A DNA stretch of 64,000 nt, taken from the NCBI RefSeq assembly GCF_016863095.1, contig NZ_BOOF01000019.1:1-64000 (forward strand), written 5' to 3'. Below are positions 36,795 to 45,032 of this stretch, piece after piece. How positions within the stretch are numbered: the first letter of the stretch is position 1; every line of letters begins with the position of its first letter. This stretch comes from Microbispora siamensis (GTDB taxonomy: Bacteria > Actinomycetota > Actinomycetes > Streptosporangiales > Streptosporangiaceae). The notes below the pieces were generated by a model. The model searched no databases, was not told the DNA's origin, and saw only the letters and a program-made list of their open reading frames with translations. The position numbers and the translations under genes were made by a program.

Positions 36795-37811
36795 CTACTC
36801 TGCGACGCCGGCCGCCACCGGTCGGCTGGTCTGCCGTACGACGAGCCGGGGAGCGATGGCGATGCGCTGTGCGGGCCGAGGGTCGCCGGCCTTGACCTGT
36901 CCGAGCAGGCGTACGGCCTCCGCCGCCATCTCCTCCACCGGCTGGCGCACGGTGCTGAGCGGCGGGTCGCACATCGTCGCGTGTCCCACGTCGTCGAACC
37001 CGACCACCGCCACGTCCTCGGGGACGCGCGCCCCGCCGAACCGCAGCGACCGCACCAGGCCCACCGCGATCTCGTCGTTCGCGCAGACGACCGCGTCCGG
37101 CAGCCGGCCGGCGTCGAGCAGCCTGCGCCCGGCCTCGACGCCCCATTCGAGGGTGAACTCGCCGAGCAGCGGCGGCAGGACCTCCACGCCGGCCCGCGCG
37201 GCGGTGCGTTCGAACCCGCTGAGCCGCAACCGGGCGGAGGAGCTCTCCAGGCGGCTGCCCGCGAAGACCACGGAGCGGGCCCCGCCCGCGATCACGTGCT
37301 CGACCGCGAGGGCCAGCCCGGCCTCGTCGTCCACGCCCACCCAGTCGGCCCCGCCGCCCTCGATGTAGCGGTCGACCTGCACCAGCGGCACCCGGCGGGC
37401 CGCGTCCAGCACCGCGGGGACGCTGGCCTCGATGTCGCACGGGCTGATGATCAGCCCGTCCACACGCCGGGCCAGCAGGGTCTCCAGCCTCCGGGCCTCG
37501 ACCTGGGGACTGTACTGTGACGCGCACAGCAGCAGGTCGGTGCCGGAGTTCTGCAGCTCACGCTCCACGGCCTCGACGATCGTGGTGAAGAACGGGTTGC
37601 CGATGCCCGGGACGACCATGCCGATGGTGCCGGTGGTCTGGTCGCGCAGCGCCTTGGCGACCGCGTTCGGCTGGTAACCGAGCTCGGCGGCGGCGCGCGC
37701 CACCCGCTCGGCGATCTCGGGCGTGACCTTGCGCCGCCCCGAGAGGGCACGGGAGGCCGAGGCCACGGAGACGCCGGCCGCTCGTGCCACGTCGTGAATC
37801 GTCACGCCCAT
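36795..37811 (-). CDS. LacI-family repressor of the ribose/nucleoside locus
   Basis: A 338-residue regulator. The DNA-binding headpiece is at residues 4-50: TIHDVARAAGVSVASASRAL, then the hinge helix with YQPNAVAKALR. The core is a periplasmic-binding-protein fold (GMVVPGIGNPFF, LIISPCDIE, VVGFDDVGHATM). ATG 37811 is used; the open frame to 38012 is upstream DNA. A GTAATCGATT half-palindrome lies at 37815-37825, directly before the start, and a perfect version lies before the divergent operon, so it probably controls both. The inducer is likely ribose, a nucleoside or a derivative. Confidence 0.92.
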   Translation of the reverse strand: MGVTIHDVARAAGVSVASASRALSGRRKVTPEIAERVARAAAELGYQPNAVAKALRDQTTGTIGMVVPGIGNPFFTTIVEAVERELQNSGTDLLLCASQYSPQVEARRLETLLARRVDGLIISPCDIEASVPAVLDAARRVPLVQVDRYIEGGGADWVGVDDEAGLALAVEHVIAGGARSVVFAGSRLESSSARLRLSGFERTAARAGVEVLPPLLGEFTLEWGVEAGRRLLDAGRLPDAVVCANDEIAVGLVRSLRFGGARVPEDVAVVGFDDVGHATMCDPPLSTVRQPVEEMAAEAVRLLGQVKAGDPRPAQRIAIAPRLVVRQTSRPVAAGVAE

Positions 37812-37814
37812 CGT

Positions 37815-37825
37815 GTAATCGATTT
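37815..37825. promoter_or_regulatory. LacI operator, imperfect copy
   Basis: GTAATCGATTT shares the TAATCGATT core of the perfect site at 37957-37972 and overlaps the ribosome-binding region of the LacI gene, suggesting autoregulation. Confidence 0.5.
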
Positions 37826-37956
37826 CCCTTGATCTTTGCCAACGATCGACCTTCTCGACCATCGCGACACCAGGATCACACGGAACGATAGAGGTTCTGT
37901 GAGGAAAACGCACCCTTGACGGTGCTTTTTTAGGCCCACTAGCATGCCCGAAACTC

Positions 37957-37972
37957 GGGTAATCGATTACCC
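37957..37972. promoter_or_regulatory. LacI operator, perfect palindrome
   Basis: GGGTAATCGATTACCC is a perfect 16-bp palindrome with the central CG typical of LacI-family sites (here TCGA). It lies 46 bases before the start of the binding-protein gene, where it would block transcription of the seven-gene operon. Confidence 0.75.
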
Positions 37973-38017
37973 AATCGATCTCACTCCTTCCCGGCCCCCC
38001 CGAAAGGCTCATCTCTC

Positions 38018-38998
38018 ATGGCGCGATCCACGAGGCTCATCCGCCTGACAGCGGCGACGACGATCCTGGCCACCGGCCTGCTGGCGGCGGCCTGTGGCGG
38101 TTCGGACGACTCCGGCTCTTCCGGAGGCTCCGGCGGAGACCGGCCGCGGGTCGGGCTCGTCCAGATCAACCAGCAGGCGATCTTCTTCAACGAGATGAAC
38201 GCCGGCGCCCAGCAGGCGGCGAAGGAGGCGAACGTCGATCTCACGATCTTCAACGCCAACGACGACCCGGCCAAGCAGAACGAGGCCATCGACAACTTCG
38301 TCCAGCAGCAGTTCGACGCGGTCATCGTGGTCGCCATCGACGTCGAGGGCATCAAGCCCGCCGTGAAGATCGCCAAGGACGCCGGGCTGAAGGTCGTCGC
38401 CGTGGACGCGATCGTCGACTCGCCCGCCGTGGACACCCAGGTGGGCGTGGACAACGCGGCGGCGGCGAAGCAGGCGGGCGACTTCGTCAACAAGTGGGCC
38501 CAGGCGCAGGGCGTGACCGCGCCGAAGATCGGCGTGGTGGGCGCCCTGAACTCCTTCATCCAGAACATCCGCAAGGACGACTTCAACAAGACCGTCGAGG
38601 CCGCGGGCGCCAAGATCGTGCAGACCGTCGACGGGCAGAACAAGCAGGAGGCCGCGATGACGGCCGCGGAGAACCTGCTCACCTCCCGCTCCGACATGAA
38701 CATCGTGTACGCCACGGGCGAGCCGGCCCTGCTCGGCACGGTCGCCGCGGTGAAGTCGCAGAACGCGGCCGACCGGGTCAAGGTCTTCGGCTGGGACCTG
38801 ACCAAGGAGGCCATCAACGGCATCGACGAGGGGTTCGTCGCCGGTGTGGTCCAGCAGGACCCGAAGACCGAGGGCTACGAGGCCGTCAAGGAGGCCAAGG
38901 CCCTGGTCGGCGGCGCCCAGGCGAAGAAGAAGATCGACGTGCCCGTGACGATCGTGACCAAGGACAACGTCGACCCGTACCGCGCCACGTTCAAGTGA
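38018..38998 (+). CDS. Ribose-type ABC substrate-binding lipoprotein
   Basis: A 326-residue type I periplasmic-binding protein. The N-terminus ends in the lipobox LLAAAC (about residue 27), followed by a Gly/Ser linker, so it is a membrane-anchored lipoprotein. The body shows GLVQINQQAIFFNEMNAGA at the start of domain 1 and KVFGWDLTKEAINGIDEGF, VAGVVQQDPKTEGYEAV near the end, as in RbsB-like proteins. ATG 38018 is preceded by GAAAGG. First gene of the operon that ends at 44553. Its ligand is probably ribose, a nucleoside or a related sugar, given the hydrolase and ribokinase downstream. Confidence 0.93.
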   Translation: MARSTRLIRLTAATTILATGLLAAACGGSDDSGSSGGSGGDRPRVGLVQINQQAIFFNEMNAGAQQAAKEANVDLTIFNANDDPAKQNEAIDNFVQQQFDAVIVVAIDVEGIKPAVKIAKDAGLKVVAVDAIVDSPAVDTQVGVDNAAAAKQAGDFVNKWAQAQGVTAPKIGVVGALNSFIQNIRKDDFNKTVEAAGAKIVQTVDGQNKQEAAMTAAENLLTSRSDMNIVYATGEPALLGTVAAVKSQNAADRVKVFGWDLTKEAINGIDEGFVAGVVQQDPKTEGYEAVKEAKALVGGAQAKKKIDVPVTIVTKDNVDPYRATFK

Positions 38999-39015
38999 GC
39001 GGCGAAGGGACTCGC

Positions 39016-39795
39016 ATGACGGACCAAGAGGCGGGTCGCGTTGACCGGGTGGTCATGCGCGACATCCGCAAGCGCTACGGAATGGTCGACGCGCTGCGCG
39101 GCGTGACGCTGCGCGTCGGCCCTGGAGAGGTGGTGGGGCTCGTCGGCGACAACGCGGCCGGCAAGTCCACCCTCATGAAGGTGCTGGCCGGCGCCGTCGT
39201 GCCGGACTCCGGCGAGATCGTCTTCGACGGCCGGCCGGTCGCCTTCGCCAGCCCCAGGGACGCCCGCGAACTGGGCATCGAGATGGTCTACCAGGACCTC
39301 GCGCTCTGCGACGACATCGACGTCGCCGGGAACCTGTTCCTCGGCAGGGAGCCGCGCAAGGCCGGCGGGATGATGCTCGACGTCCGCAAGATGCACGCGG
39401 ACGCCCGTCGGCACTTGGACGCCCTGAACATCCGGATCCCGCTGACGGACATCCCCGTCGGAGGGCTGTCCGGCGGCCAGCGGCAGGCGGTCGCCATCGC
39501 CCGGGCGGTGACCTTCGGGCCCAAGCTGCTCATCCTCGACGAGCCGACGGCGGCGCTCGCCGTCGCCGAGGTCGAGACCGTCCTCGAACTGATCAAGACC
39601 GTCTCGGCCCAGGGCGTCTCGGTGATCCTCATCACGCACCGTCTGCAGGACCTCTTCCGGGTCTGCGACCGGCTGTGCGTCATGTACGAGGGCACGCTCA
39701 GGGCCGACCTGGACGCCCAGAACACGAGCCTCGAACGGCTCGTGTCCGAGATCGTCGCCCACGACGAGGGAGAGAAGGAGGGGAGGCGACGGTGA
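39016..39795 (+). CDS. ABC transporter ATP-binding protein, single domain
   Basis: A 259-residue ATPase. Walker A is GDNAAGKST, the signature is LSGGQRQAVAIARAV, Walker B is LLILDEPTAAL and the switch histidine is in ITHRLQD. Ribose importers of the RbsA type normally have two fused ATPase domains of about 500 residues; this protein has only one complete domain, as in several FrcA-like systems, so it must act as a dimer. ATG 39016 follows GAAGGGA. The stop overlaps the permease GTG by four bases. Confidence 0.93.
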   Translation: MTDQEAGRVDRVVMRDIRKRYGMVDALRGVTLRVGPGEVVGLVGDNAAGKSTLMKVLAGAVVPDSGEIVFDGRPVAFASPRDARELGIEMVYQDLALCDDIDVAGNLFLGREPRKAGGMMLDVRKMHADARRHLDALNIRIPLTDIPVGGLSGGQRQAVAIARAVTFGPKLLILDEPTAALAVAEVETVLELIKTVSAQGVSVILITHRLQDLFRVCDRLCVMYEGTLRADLDAQNTSLERLVSEIVAHDEGEKEGRRR

Positions 39796-40793
39796 CCGTC
39801 ACCAGCCAGCGGGTCGTCACCACCAGGTCGGCCCGGGCCAACGCCCACATCGGCCGGCACGCGCAGACGATCGCGATCGCGGTCGTGCTGGTGGTCCTGC
39901 TGATCTTCTTCGCGTTCTCCGCCGACCGGTTCGCCACGACGGGCAACCTGCTCAACCTGTTGCGGCAGATCGCCCCCACACTGGTCGTCGCGACCGCGAT
40001 GACCTTCGTGATCAGCACGTCCGGCATCGACCTGTCGGTCGGTTCCACCGTCGCGCTGTCCGGGTCGCTGCTCGCGATCGTGCTGCAGCACGGGTGGAAC
40101 CCCACCCTCGCCCTGGTCGCGATCCTCGCGCTCGGCGCGCTGATCGGGTTCGTGAACGGATGGTTCTCCTCCTACCAGAACATCCCGCCGTTCATCGTCA
40201 CGCTCGCGATGCTGTCGATCATGCGGGGTACGGCGCTGCGCGCCACCGAGGGCTACTCGACCCCCATCGACGGCGACCTCTGGATCGTCCAGATCGGCCA
40301 GGGCCGCATCGCCGGGGTGCCCGTCCCGGCCATCCTCGCCGTGGTCGTCGCGCTCGTCGGCTGGCTCGTCCTCACCCGGACGCCGTTCGGCCGCTACGTC
40401 ATCGGCCTCGGCTCCAACGGCGAGTCGCTGCGCCGCACCGGTGTGAACACGCGCAAGGTCGGGCTGACCGTCTACGTGCTCACCGGCCTGGCGGCGGCGG
40501 TCGCCGGCGTGCTGATCGCCACCCGCCTCAGCTCCGGCTCGTCCAACGCCGGCAGCGGCTTCGAGCTGGAGGTCATCACGGCCGTCGTGCTCGGCGGCAC
40601 CAGTCTCTTCGGCGGCCGGGCGAGCATGCTCGGCACGATCCTCGGCGCGCTCACGCTGGGCGTGATCGCCAACGGCCTGGTGCTGCTGCACGTCTCGCCG
40701 TTCTACGTGCAGATCGTCCAGGGCGGCATCCTGCTGCTGGCCATCTTCGCCAACAGCAAGGTGTGGGCGAAGTTCGGAGCGATACGGAAATGA
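39792..40793 (+). CDS. Ribose-type ABC transporter permease
   Basis: A 333-residue membrane protein of the RbsC/branched-chain permease family, with about ten hydrophobic helices. Typical segments are MTFVISTSGIDLSVGSTVAL, VNGWFSSYQNIPPFIVTLAM and TAVVLGGTSLFGGRASMLG, the last being the conserved cytoplasmic loop that meets the ATPase. GTG 39792 overlaps the ATPase stop, and its own stop overlaps the ATG of the phosphotriesterase-like gene. It forms a homodimeric channel with two copies of the ATPase. Confidence 0.94.
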   Translation: MTVTSQRVVTTRSARANAHIGRHAQTIAIAVVLVVLLIFFAFSADRFATTGNLLNLLRQIAPTLVVATAMTFVISTSGIDLSVGSTVALSGSLLAIVLQHGWNPTLALVAILALGALIGFVNGWFSSYQNIPPFIVTLAMLSIMRGTALRATEGYSTPIDGDLWIVQIGQGRIAGVPVPAILAVVVALVGWLVLTRTPFGRYVIGLGSNGESLRRTGVNTRKVGLTVYVLTGLAAAVAGVLIATRLSSGSSNAGSGFELEVITAVVLGGTSLFGGRASMLGTILGALTLGVIANGLVLLHVSPFYVQIVQGGILLLAIFANSKVWAKFGAIRK

Positions 40794-41848
40794 CGTCCTC
40801 AGCCCGGCCCGCGGCCGTGACGACCGTGCTCGGCCCGGTGTCCGCCGACGACCTCGGGATCACGCTCTGCCACGAGCACCTGCGCAACGACGGCGCCCGC
40901 GCCTGGCACCCCGCGCCCGAGGGCGACGCCGAGGGCGAGCTGATCGCCCGCGACCCCGTGCGGACGGAGTTCCTCGGCAGGCTCCGCAACGACCCGTACC
41001 TCTCCCGCGACAACGTGTCGCTGGACGACACGGGGACCGCGATCGAGGAGGTGCGCAGGTTCGCCGAGCGCGGCGGGCGCACCCTGCTCGAGGTGACCCC
41101 CGAGGGGATCGGGCGGGCGCCCGCCGAGCTGGTCGCGATCGCCCGCGCCACCGGGCTGAACATCGTCATGGGCTGCGGTTTCTACCTGGAGAAGACCCAT
41201 CCGGCCCGGGTCCGCTCGATGACCGCGGCGGACGTCGCCGACGAGATCGAGCGTGACCTGACCGAGGGTGTGGACGGCGTGCGGGCCGGAGTGATCGGCG
41301 AGATCGGCGTCTCGCCGGACTTCACGGCCGAGGAGGAGAAGGTGCTGCGCGGCGCGGCCCGGGCGCAGGCCCGCACCGGCGTGCCGCTCTCGGTCCACCT
41401 CCCCGGCTGGGTGCGGCACGGCCATCGCGTGCTCGACGTCATCGCCGAGGAGGGCGGCCTGCTCGCCGGGACCGTGCTCTCGCACCTCAACCCCAGCGGG
41501 GCGGACCGCGACTACCAGGTCTCCCTCGCCCTGCGCGGGGCCTACCTCGGCTACGACATGTGCGGCATGGACTACCTCTACCCGGGCGAGGGCCAGTCCC
41601 CGTGCGACGAGGAGAACGCCGCCGCGGTGGCGTGGCTGGTCCGCGCCGGGCTCGGACCCCGGGTGCTGCTCTCCCAGGACGTGTTCCTGAAGACCATGCT
41701 CGTCCGCTACGGCGGCAACGGCTACGCCCACATCCTCACGCACTTCGTCCCGCGCCTGCACCGGCACGGGCTGACCGCCGACGACACCACCCGGCTGCTC
41801 GCGGACAACCCGCGCGAACTCTTCCTCGCCGCCGCGCGCGGCCACTGA
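40790..41848 (+). CDS. Phosphotriesterase-family metal hydrolase
   Basis: A 352-residue TIM-barrel amidohydrolase. The binuclear metal site is visible: H28 and H30 in CHEHLR, a GEIGV strand, the later histidines in VHLPGW and SHLNPSG, and the last aspartate in LLSQDVFLK. Known members act as phosphotriesterases, lactonases or cyclic-phosphate/sugar-phosphate hydrolases. In this operon, a sugar lactone or a ribose/nucleoside derivative is the likely substrate; that is inference. It is fully embedded in the operon, with its ATG overlapping the permease stop. Confidence 0.85.
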   Translation: MTSSARPAAVTTVLGPVSADDLGITLCHEHLRNDGARAWHPAPEGDAEGELIARDPVRTEFLGRLRNDPYLSRDNVSLDDTGTAIEEVRRFAERGGRTLLEVTPEGIGRAPAELVAIARATGLNIVMGCGFYLEKTHPARVRSMTAADVADEIERDLTEGVDGVRAGVIGEIGVSPDFTAEEEKVLRGAARAQARTGVPLSVHLPGWVRHGHRVLDVIAEEGGLLAGTVLSHLNPSGADRDYQVSLALRGAYLGYDMCGMDYLYPGEGQSPCDEENAAAVAWLVRAGLGPRVLLSQDVFLKTMLVRYGGNGYAHILTHFVPRLHRHGLTADDTTRLLADNPRELFLAAARGH

Positions 41849-41877
41849 TCACACACAGACAGAAGGAGACGATTTCC

Positions 41878-42627
41878 ATGACCCGCGTGCTGGTCGCCGG
41901 CGAATCGTGGGTGAGCCAGTCGACCCACTACAAGGGCTTCGACGCGTTCACCACGACCACCTACCACACCGGAATCGATCCGCTGCGGGACGTCCTGGTG
42001 GCCGACGGCATCGAGGTCGACCACCTGCCCGCGCACGACGTGCCCGCGCTGTTCCCCGGCACGCCCGAGGCGCTGGCCGCCTACGACGTGATCGTGCTCT
42101 CCGACATCGGGGCCAACAGCATCCTGCTGCACCCGGCCACCTGGCTGGCCAGCGAGAAGACCGTCAACCGGATCGACCTGCTGGCCGACTGGGTGGAGCA
42201 GGGCGGCGGCCTCGCCATGGCCGGCGGCTACCTGAGCTTCCAGGGCTTCGAGGCGAAGGCGGCGTTCGCCGGCACGGCGGTCGAACGGGTGCTCCCCGCC
42301 CGGATCTCCCGCTACGACGACCGCGTCGAGACCCCGCAGGGCGTGCCCGGCCTGCTCGCCGACGACGCGCACCCCATCGTGGCCGGACTTCCCGCCCAGT
42401 GGCCCGACCTGCTCGGTTACAACCGGTTCGCGCTGCCCGAGGACGCGACGCTGCTCGCGACCGTCGGCGGCGACCCCCTGCTCGCCGTACGGCAGGCCGG
42501 GGCGGGCCGCACGCTCGCCTGGGCCTCCGACATCGCGCCGCACTGGTGCCCGGACGAGTTCGTCTCCTGGGACGGCTACCGCACGCTGTTCACGCGGGCG
42601 GTCCGCTGGCTCGCGAAGGAGATCTGA
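41878..42627 (+). CDS. Glutamine-amidotransferase-like (ThuA-like) protein
   Basis: A 249-residue flavodoxin-like protein of the class I amidotransferase fold. MTRVLVAGESWVS opens the first strand; YDVIVLSDIGANSI and WVEQGGGLAMAGGYLSFQGF are typical. At the nucleophile elbow the sequence is AGGYLS, so the catalytic cysteine of true amidotransferases is absent. It resembles uncharacterised proteins often encoded near sugar or nucleoside genes. ATG 41878 has a strong AGAAGGAGA site, and the nucleoside hydrolase gene starts one base after its stop. A role in ring or lactone chemistry with its neighbours is possible but unproven. Confidence 0.75.
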   Translation: MTRVLVAGESWVSQSTHYKGFDAFTTTTYHTGIDPLRDVLVADGIEVDHLPAHDVPALFPGTPEALAAYDVIVLSDIGANSILLHPATWLASEKTVNRIDLLADWVEQGGGLAMAGGYLSFQGFEAKAAFAGTAVERVLPARISRYDDRVETPQGVPGLLADDAHPIVAGLPAQWPDLLGYNRFALPEDATLLATVGGDPLLAVRQAGAGRTLAWASDIAPHWCPDEFVSWDGYRTLFTRAVRWLAKEI

Positions 42628-42628
42628 C

Positions 42629-43570
42629 ATGCCGATCCCGGTGATCCTCGACTGCGACCCCGGGCACGACGACGCCATGGCCATCCTGCTCGCGGTGGCC
42701 CATCCGGCGATCGACCTGCGCGCGGTCGCGACGGTCGCGGGGAACCAGACGGTGGAGAAGACCGCGCTCAACGCGCGGCGGATGCTGAGCCTGGCCGGCG
42801 TCACCGACGTGCCGGTCGCCGCCGGCTGCGACCGCCCTCTCACGGCGCCGCTGGAGATCGGCGACTACGTGCACGGGGAGAGCGGCCTGGACGGCCCGGC
42901 GTTCGGGGAGCCGAGCGTCCCGCTCGACCCCCGCCACGGCGTGGACCTCATCCACGACACGCTGGCGGCCGCCGCGGAGCCGGTGACCGTGGTGGCCATC
43001 GGCCCGCTGACGAACATCGCCACGCTGCTCCGCCGTCACCCGGAGGACCGCGAGCGGATCAGGGAAGTCGTGATCATGGGTGGCTCCACGGATCGCGGCA
43101 ACCACACGCCATACGCGGAGTTCAACGTGTACGCCGATCCGGAGGCGGCGGCGGAGGTGCTGGGCAGCGGCGTGCCGACGACGTGGGTCGGGCTCAACGT
43201 CAGCCACCAGGCGCTGGTGACCGCCGACGTGCTCGCCAGGATCGAGGCGCTCGGCACCCCGCTCGCCCGCGTCTGCGTGGAACTGCTCACGTTCTTCGGG
43301 TCCACCTACCACGAGACGTGGGGGTTCCCCGCGCCGCCGCTCCACGACCCGATCACGGTGGCGTACCTGATCGATCCCACGGTCCTGGCGTACGAGCGGG
43401 TGGGCCTGCGGATCGAGCTGGACGGCCGGCACACCCGGGGGGCGACCGTGGCCGACCTGCACCGTCGCATGGACTGGGAGCCCAACGCGAACGTCGGCAT
43501 CGGGCTGGACCGCGACCGGTTCTGGGACCTCATGATCGGCGCGATCGAGACGCTCGGCCGGCCCTCCTGA
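42629..43570 (+). CDS. Inosine-uridine-type nucleoside hydrolase
   Basis: A 313-residue N-ribohydrolase. The calcium-binding hallmark DCDPGHDDAMAI gives D8, D10, D14 and D15 near the N-terminus; VVAIGPLTNIATLL, IMGGSTDRGN, EFNVYADPEAA and the late LHDPITVAYL complete the family pattern. It cleaves a nucleoside to base and ribose. With the ribose-type importer before it and ribokinase after it, uptake of a nucleoside, hydrolysis and phosphorylation of ribose form one pathway. GAGAT precedes ATG 42629. Confidence 0.93.
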   Translation: MPIPVILDCDPGHDDAMAILLAVAHPAIDLRAVATVAGNQTVEKTALNARRMLSLAGVTDVPVAAGCDRPLTAPLEIGDYVHGESGLDGPAFGEPSVPLDPRHGVDLIHDTLAAAAEPVTVVAIGPLTNIATLLRRHPEDRERIREVVIMGGSTDRGNHTPYAEFNVYADPEAAAEVLGSGVPTTWVGLNVSHQALVTADVLARIEALGTPLARVCVELLTFFGSTYHETWGFPAPPLHDPITVAYLIDPTVLAYERVGLRIELDGRHTRGATVADLHRRMDWEPNANVGIGLDRDRFWDLMIGAIETLGRPS

Positions 43571-43611
43571 GCGTCGTCGTAGCACCAACAGCCTGAAACA
43601 GGAGGAACGTG

Positions 43612-44553
43612 ATGGAACCGAAAGGTGTCGTCGTCGTCGGGAGCATCTCCGCGGATGTCACCGCCTTCACCCGCCGCCTCCCGCGCCGGGGAGAGACCGT
43701 TCTCGGCGACGACGTCACCTTGGTCCTCGGCGGGAAGGGCGCGAACCAGGCGGTCGCCGCCGCCCGTGCGGGAGCGCCCACCTGGCTGGTCGGCTGCGTC
43801 GGCAGGGATCCGTTCGGTGAGATCGTCTCGTCGGCACTGCGCTCCCACGGCGTGGCGCTGACGGAGGTCCGCTCCGTCGGCGACCGTACGGGCGTCGCGC
43901 ACATCAGGGTGGACGCGTCGGGCGAGAACGACATCGTCATGACCCCTCTCGCCAACGCCGACCTCAGCGCCGAAATGGTGGACGAGAGCATCCGGGCCGT
44001 GCGCGACAGGGCGAGCGTGCTTCTCCTCCAGCTCGAGATCCCCGTCGAGGTCGCCTGCCACGCGGTCGAGGCGGGCGCGCGGGCCGGGCTGACCGTGGTG
44101 CTCGACCCCGCGCCCGCGCAGCCGCTGCCCGACCGGGTGTGGCCGCACGTCGCCGTCGTCACCCCGAACGAGAGCGAGGCCGCCGCCCTGACCGGAGTGG
44201 AGGTTGTCGACGTCGCGTCCGCCGAGCGGGCCGCGGCCTGGTTCCTCGACCGCGGGGTGGGGCACGCGCTCATCACGCTCGGATCGGCCGGCGCCCTGTC
44301 GGTCACCCGGGAGCGCACCCGGCACTTCCCGGCCTACCCGGTCACCCCCGTGGACACCACCGCCGCGGGAGACGCCTTCACCGGCTCCCTGGGCGCGGCC
44401 CTCGCGGCGGGCCTCGACACCGCCACGGCCATCCGCCGGGGGATGGCCGCCGGAGCCCTGGCGACCACGCTGCCCGGCGCCAGCCCCTCGCTGCCCGACC
44501 GGAAGGCGGTGGACGAACTGCTCGACGCCGTGGCTGAGGGAGCCGCCCGCTGA
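43612..44553 (+). CDS. rbsK: Ribokinase (PfkB family)
   Basis: A 313-residue sugar kinase. The N-terminal VVVGSISADVTAF and GGKGANQAVAAARAG are the PfkB signature 1; signature 2 with the catalytic aspartate is DTTAAGDAFTGSL (D near residue 252). ATG 43612 is chosen over GTG 43609 because AGGAGG stands at the better distance. It would phosphorylate the ribose released by the nucleoside hydrolase at O5. It is the last gene of the operon that begins at 38018. Confidence 0.92.
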   Translation: MEPKGVVVVGSISADVTAFTRRLPRRGETVLGDDVTLVLGGKGANQAVAAARAGAPTWLVGCVGRDPFGEIVSSALRSHGVALTEVRSVGDRTGVAHIRVDASGENDIVMTPLANADLSAEMVDESIRAVRDRASVLLLQLEIPVEVACHAVEAGARAGLTVVLDPAPAQPLPDRVWPHVAVVTPNESEAAALTGVEVVDVASAERAAAWFLDRGVGHALITLGSAGALSVTRERTRHFPAYPVTPVDTTAAGDAFTGSLGAALAAGLDTATAIRRGMAAGALATTLPGASPSLPDRKAVDELLDAVAEGAAR

Positions 44554-45032
44554 GGCGCCCCGGTCGCGAGACCCGGCGGCGGCTGTCGGTGGCGGCCGTT
44601 ACCGTGTCGCCACGCCCGCGCGTCGGCACGGTCGTCGCGCGGGTCCAGGCGGCGCTCATGCTGGTCGTCTACGGCATCGCCCCGCTCGCCTTCGCGGTGG
44701 ACATGGGCATCGACCGGGCCCCCGCGCCGCCGCCGACGTGCAGGCGAAGCTGGACGCCGAAGACGCGGCCTATTACGACGCCTGGACACCTCAGCACATC
44801 AGCCTGATGGTCTACCCCGGCAGAGCCCGGACGCTCCTGGAGCACCTCTGCTTCCTCGACGAGGGGGAAGGAGTCGTGCAAGAGCAGGCAAAGCCGCCTT
44901 CGGGCCGCACGCGGCGGGCGTTAGCGTCTCGCCGACCCGTCGCGCCGCGCCGCTCCCGCGCGCGTACGCGGCCGGTCGTCGTGATCGTACGGGGGCTGGC
45001 CGGGCGAAGCCCGCCGCGACGAAGGGGCAGGC
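44554..45032 (+). other. Gap with a degraded membrane-protein-like fragment
   Basis: No intact gene is seen in these 479 bases. From GTG 44589 one frame reads VQAALMLVVYGIAPLAFAVD, a membrane helix, and near 44740 another frame continues with AAYYDAWTPQHISLMVYPGR and TLLEHLCFLDEG. This looks like a small frameshifted membrane-protein gene or its remnant, but the evidence is thin. Confidence 0.3.
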
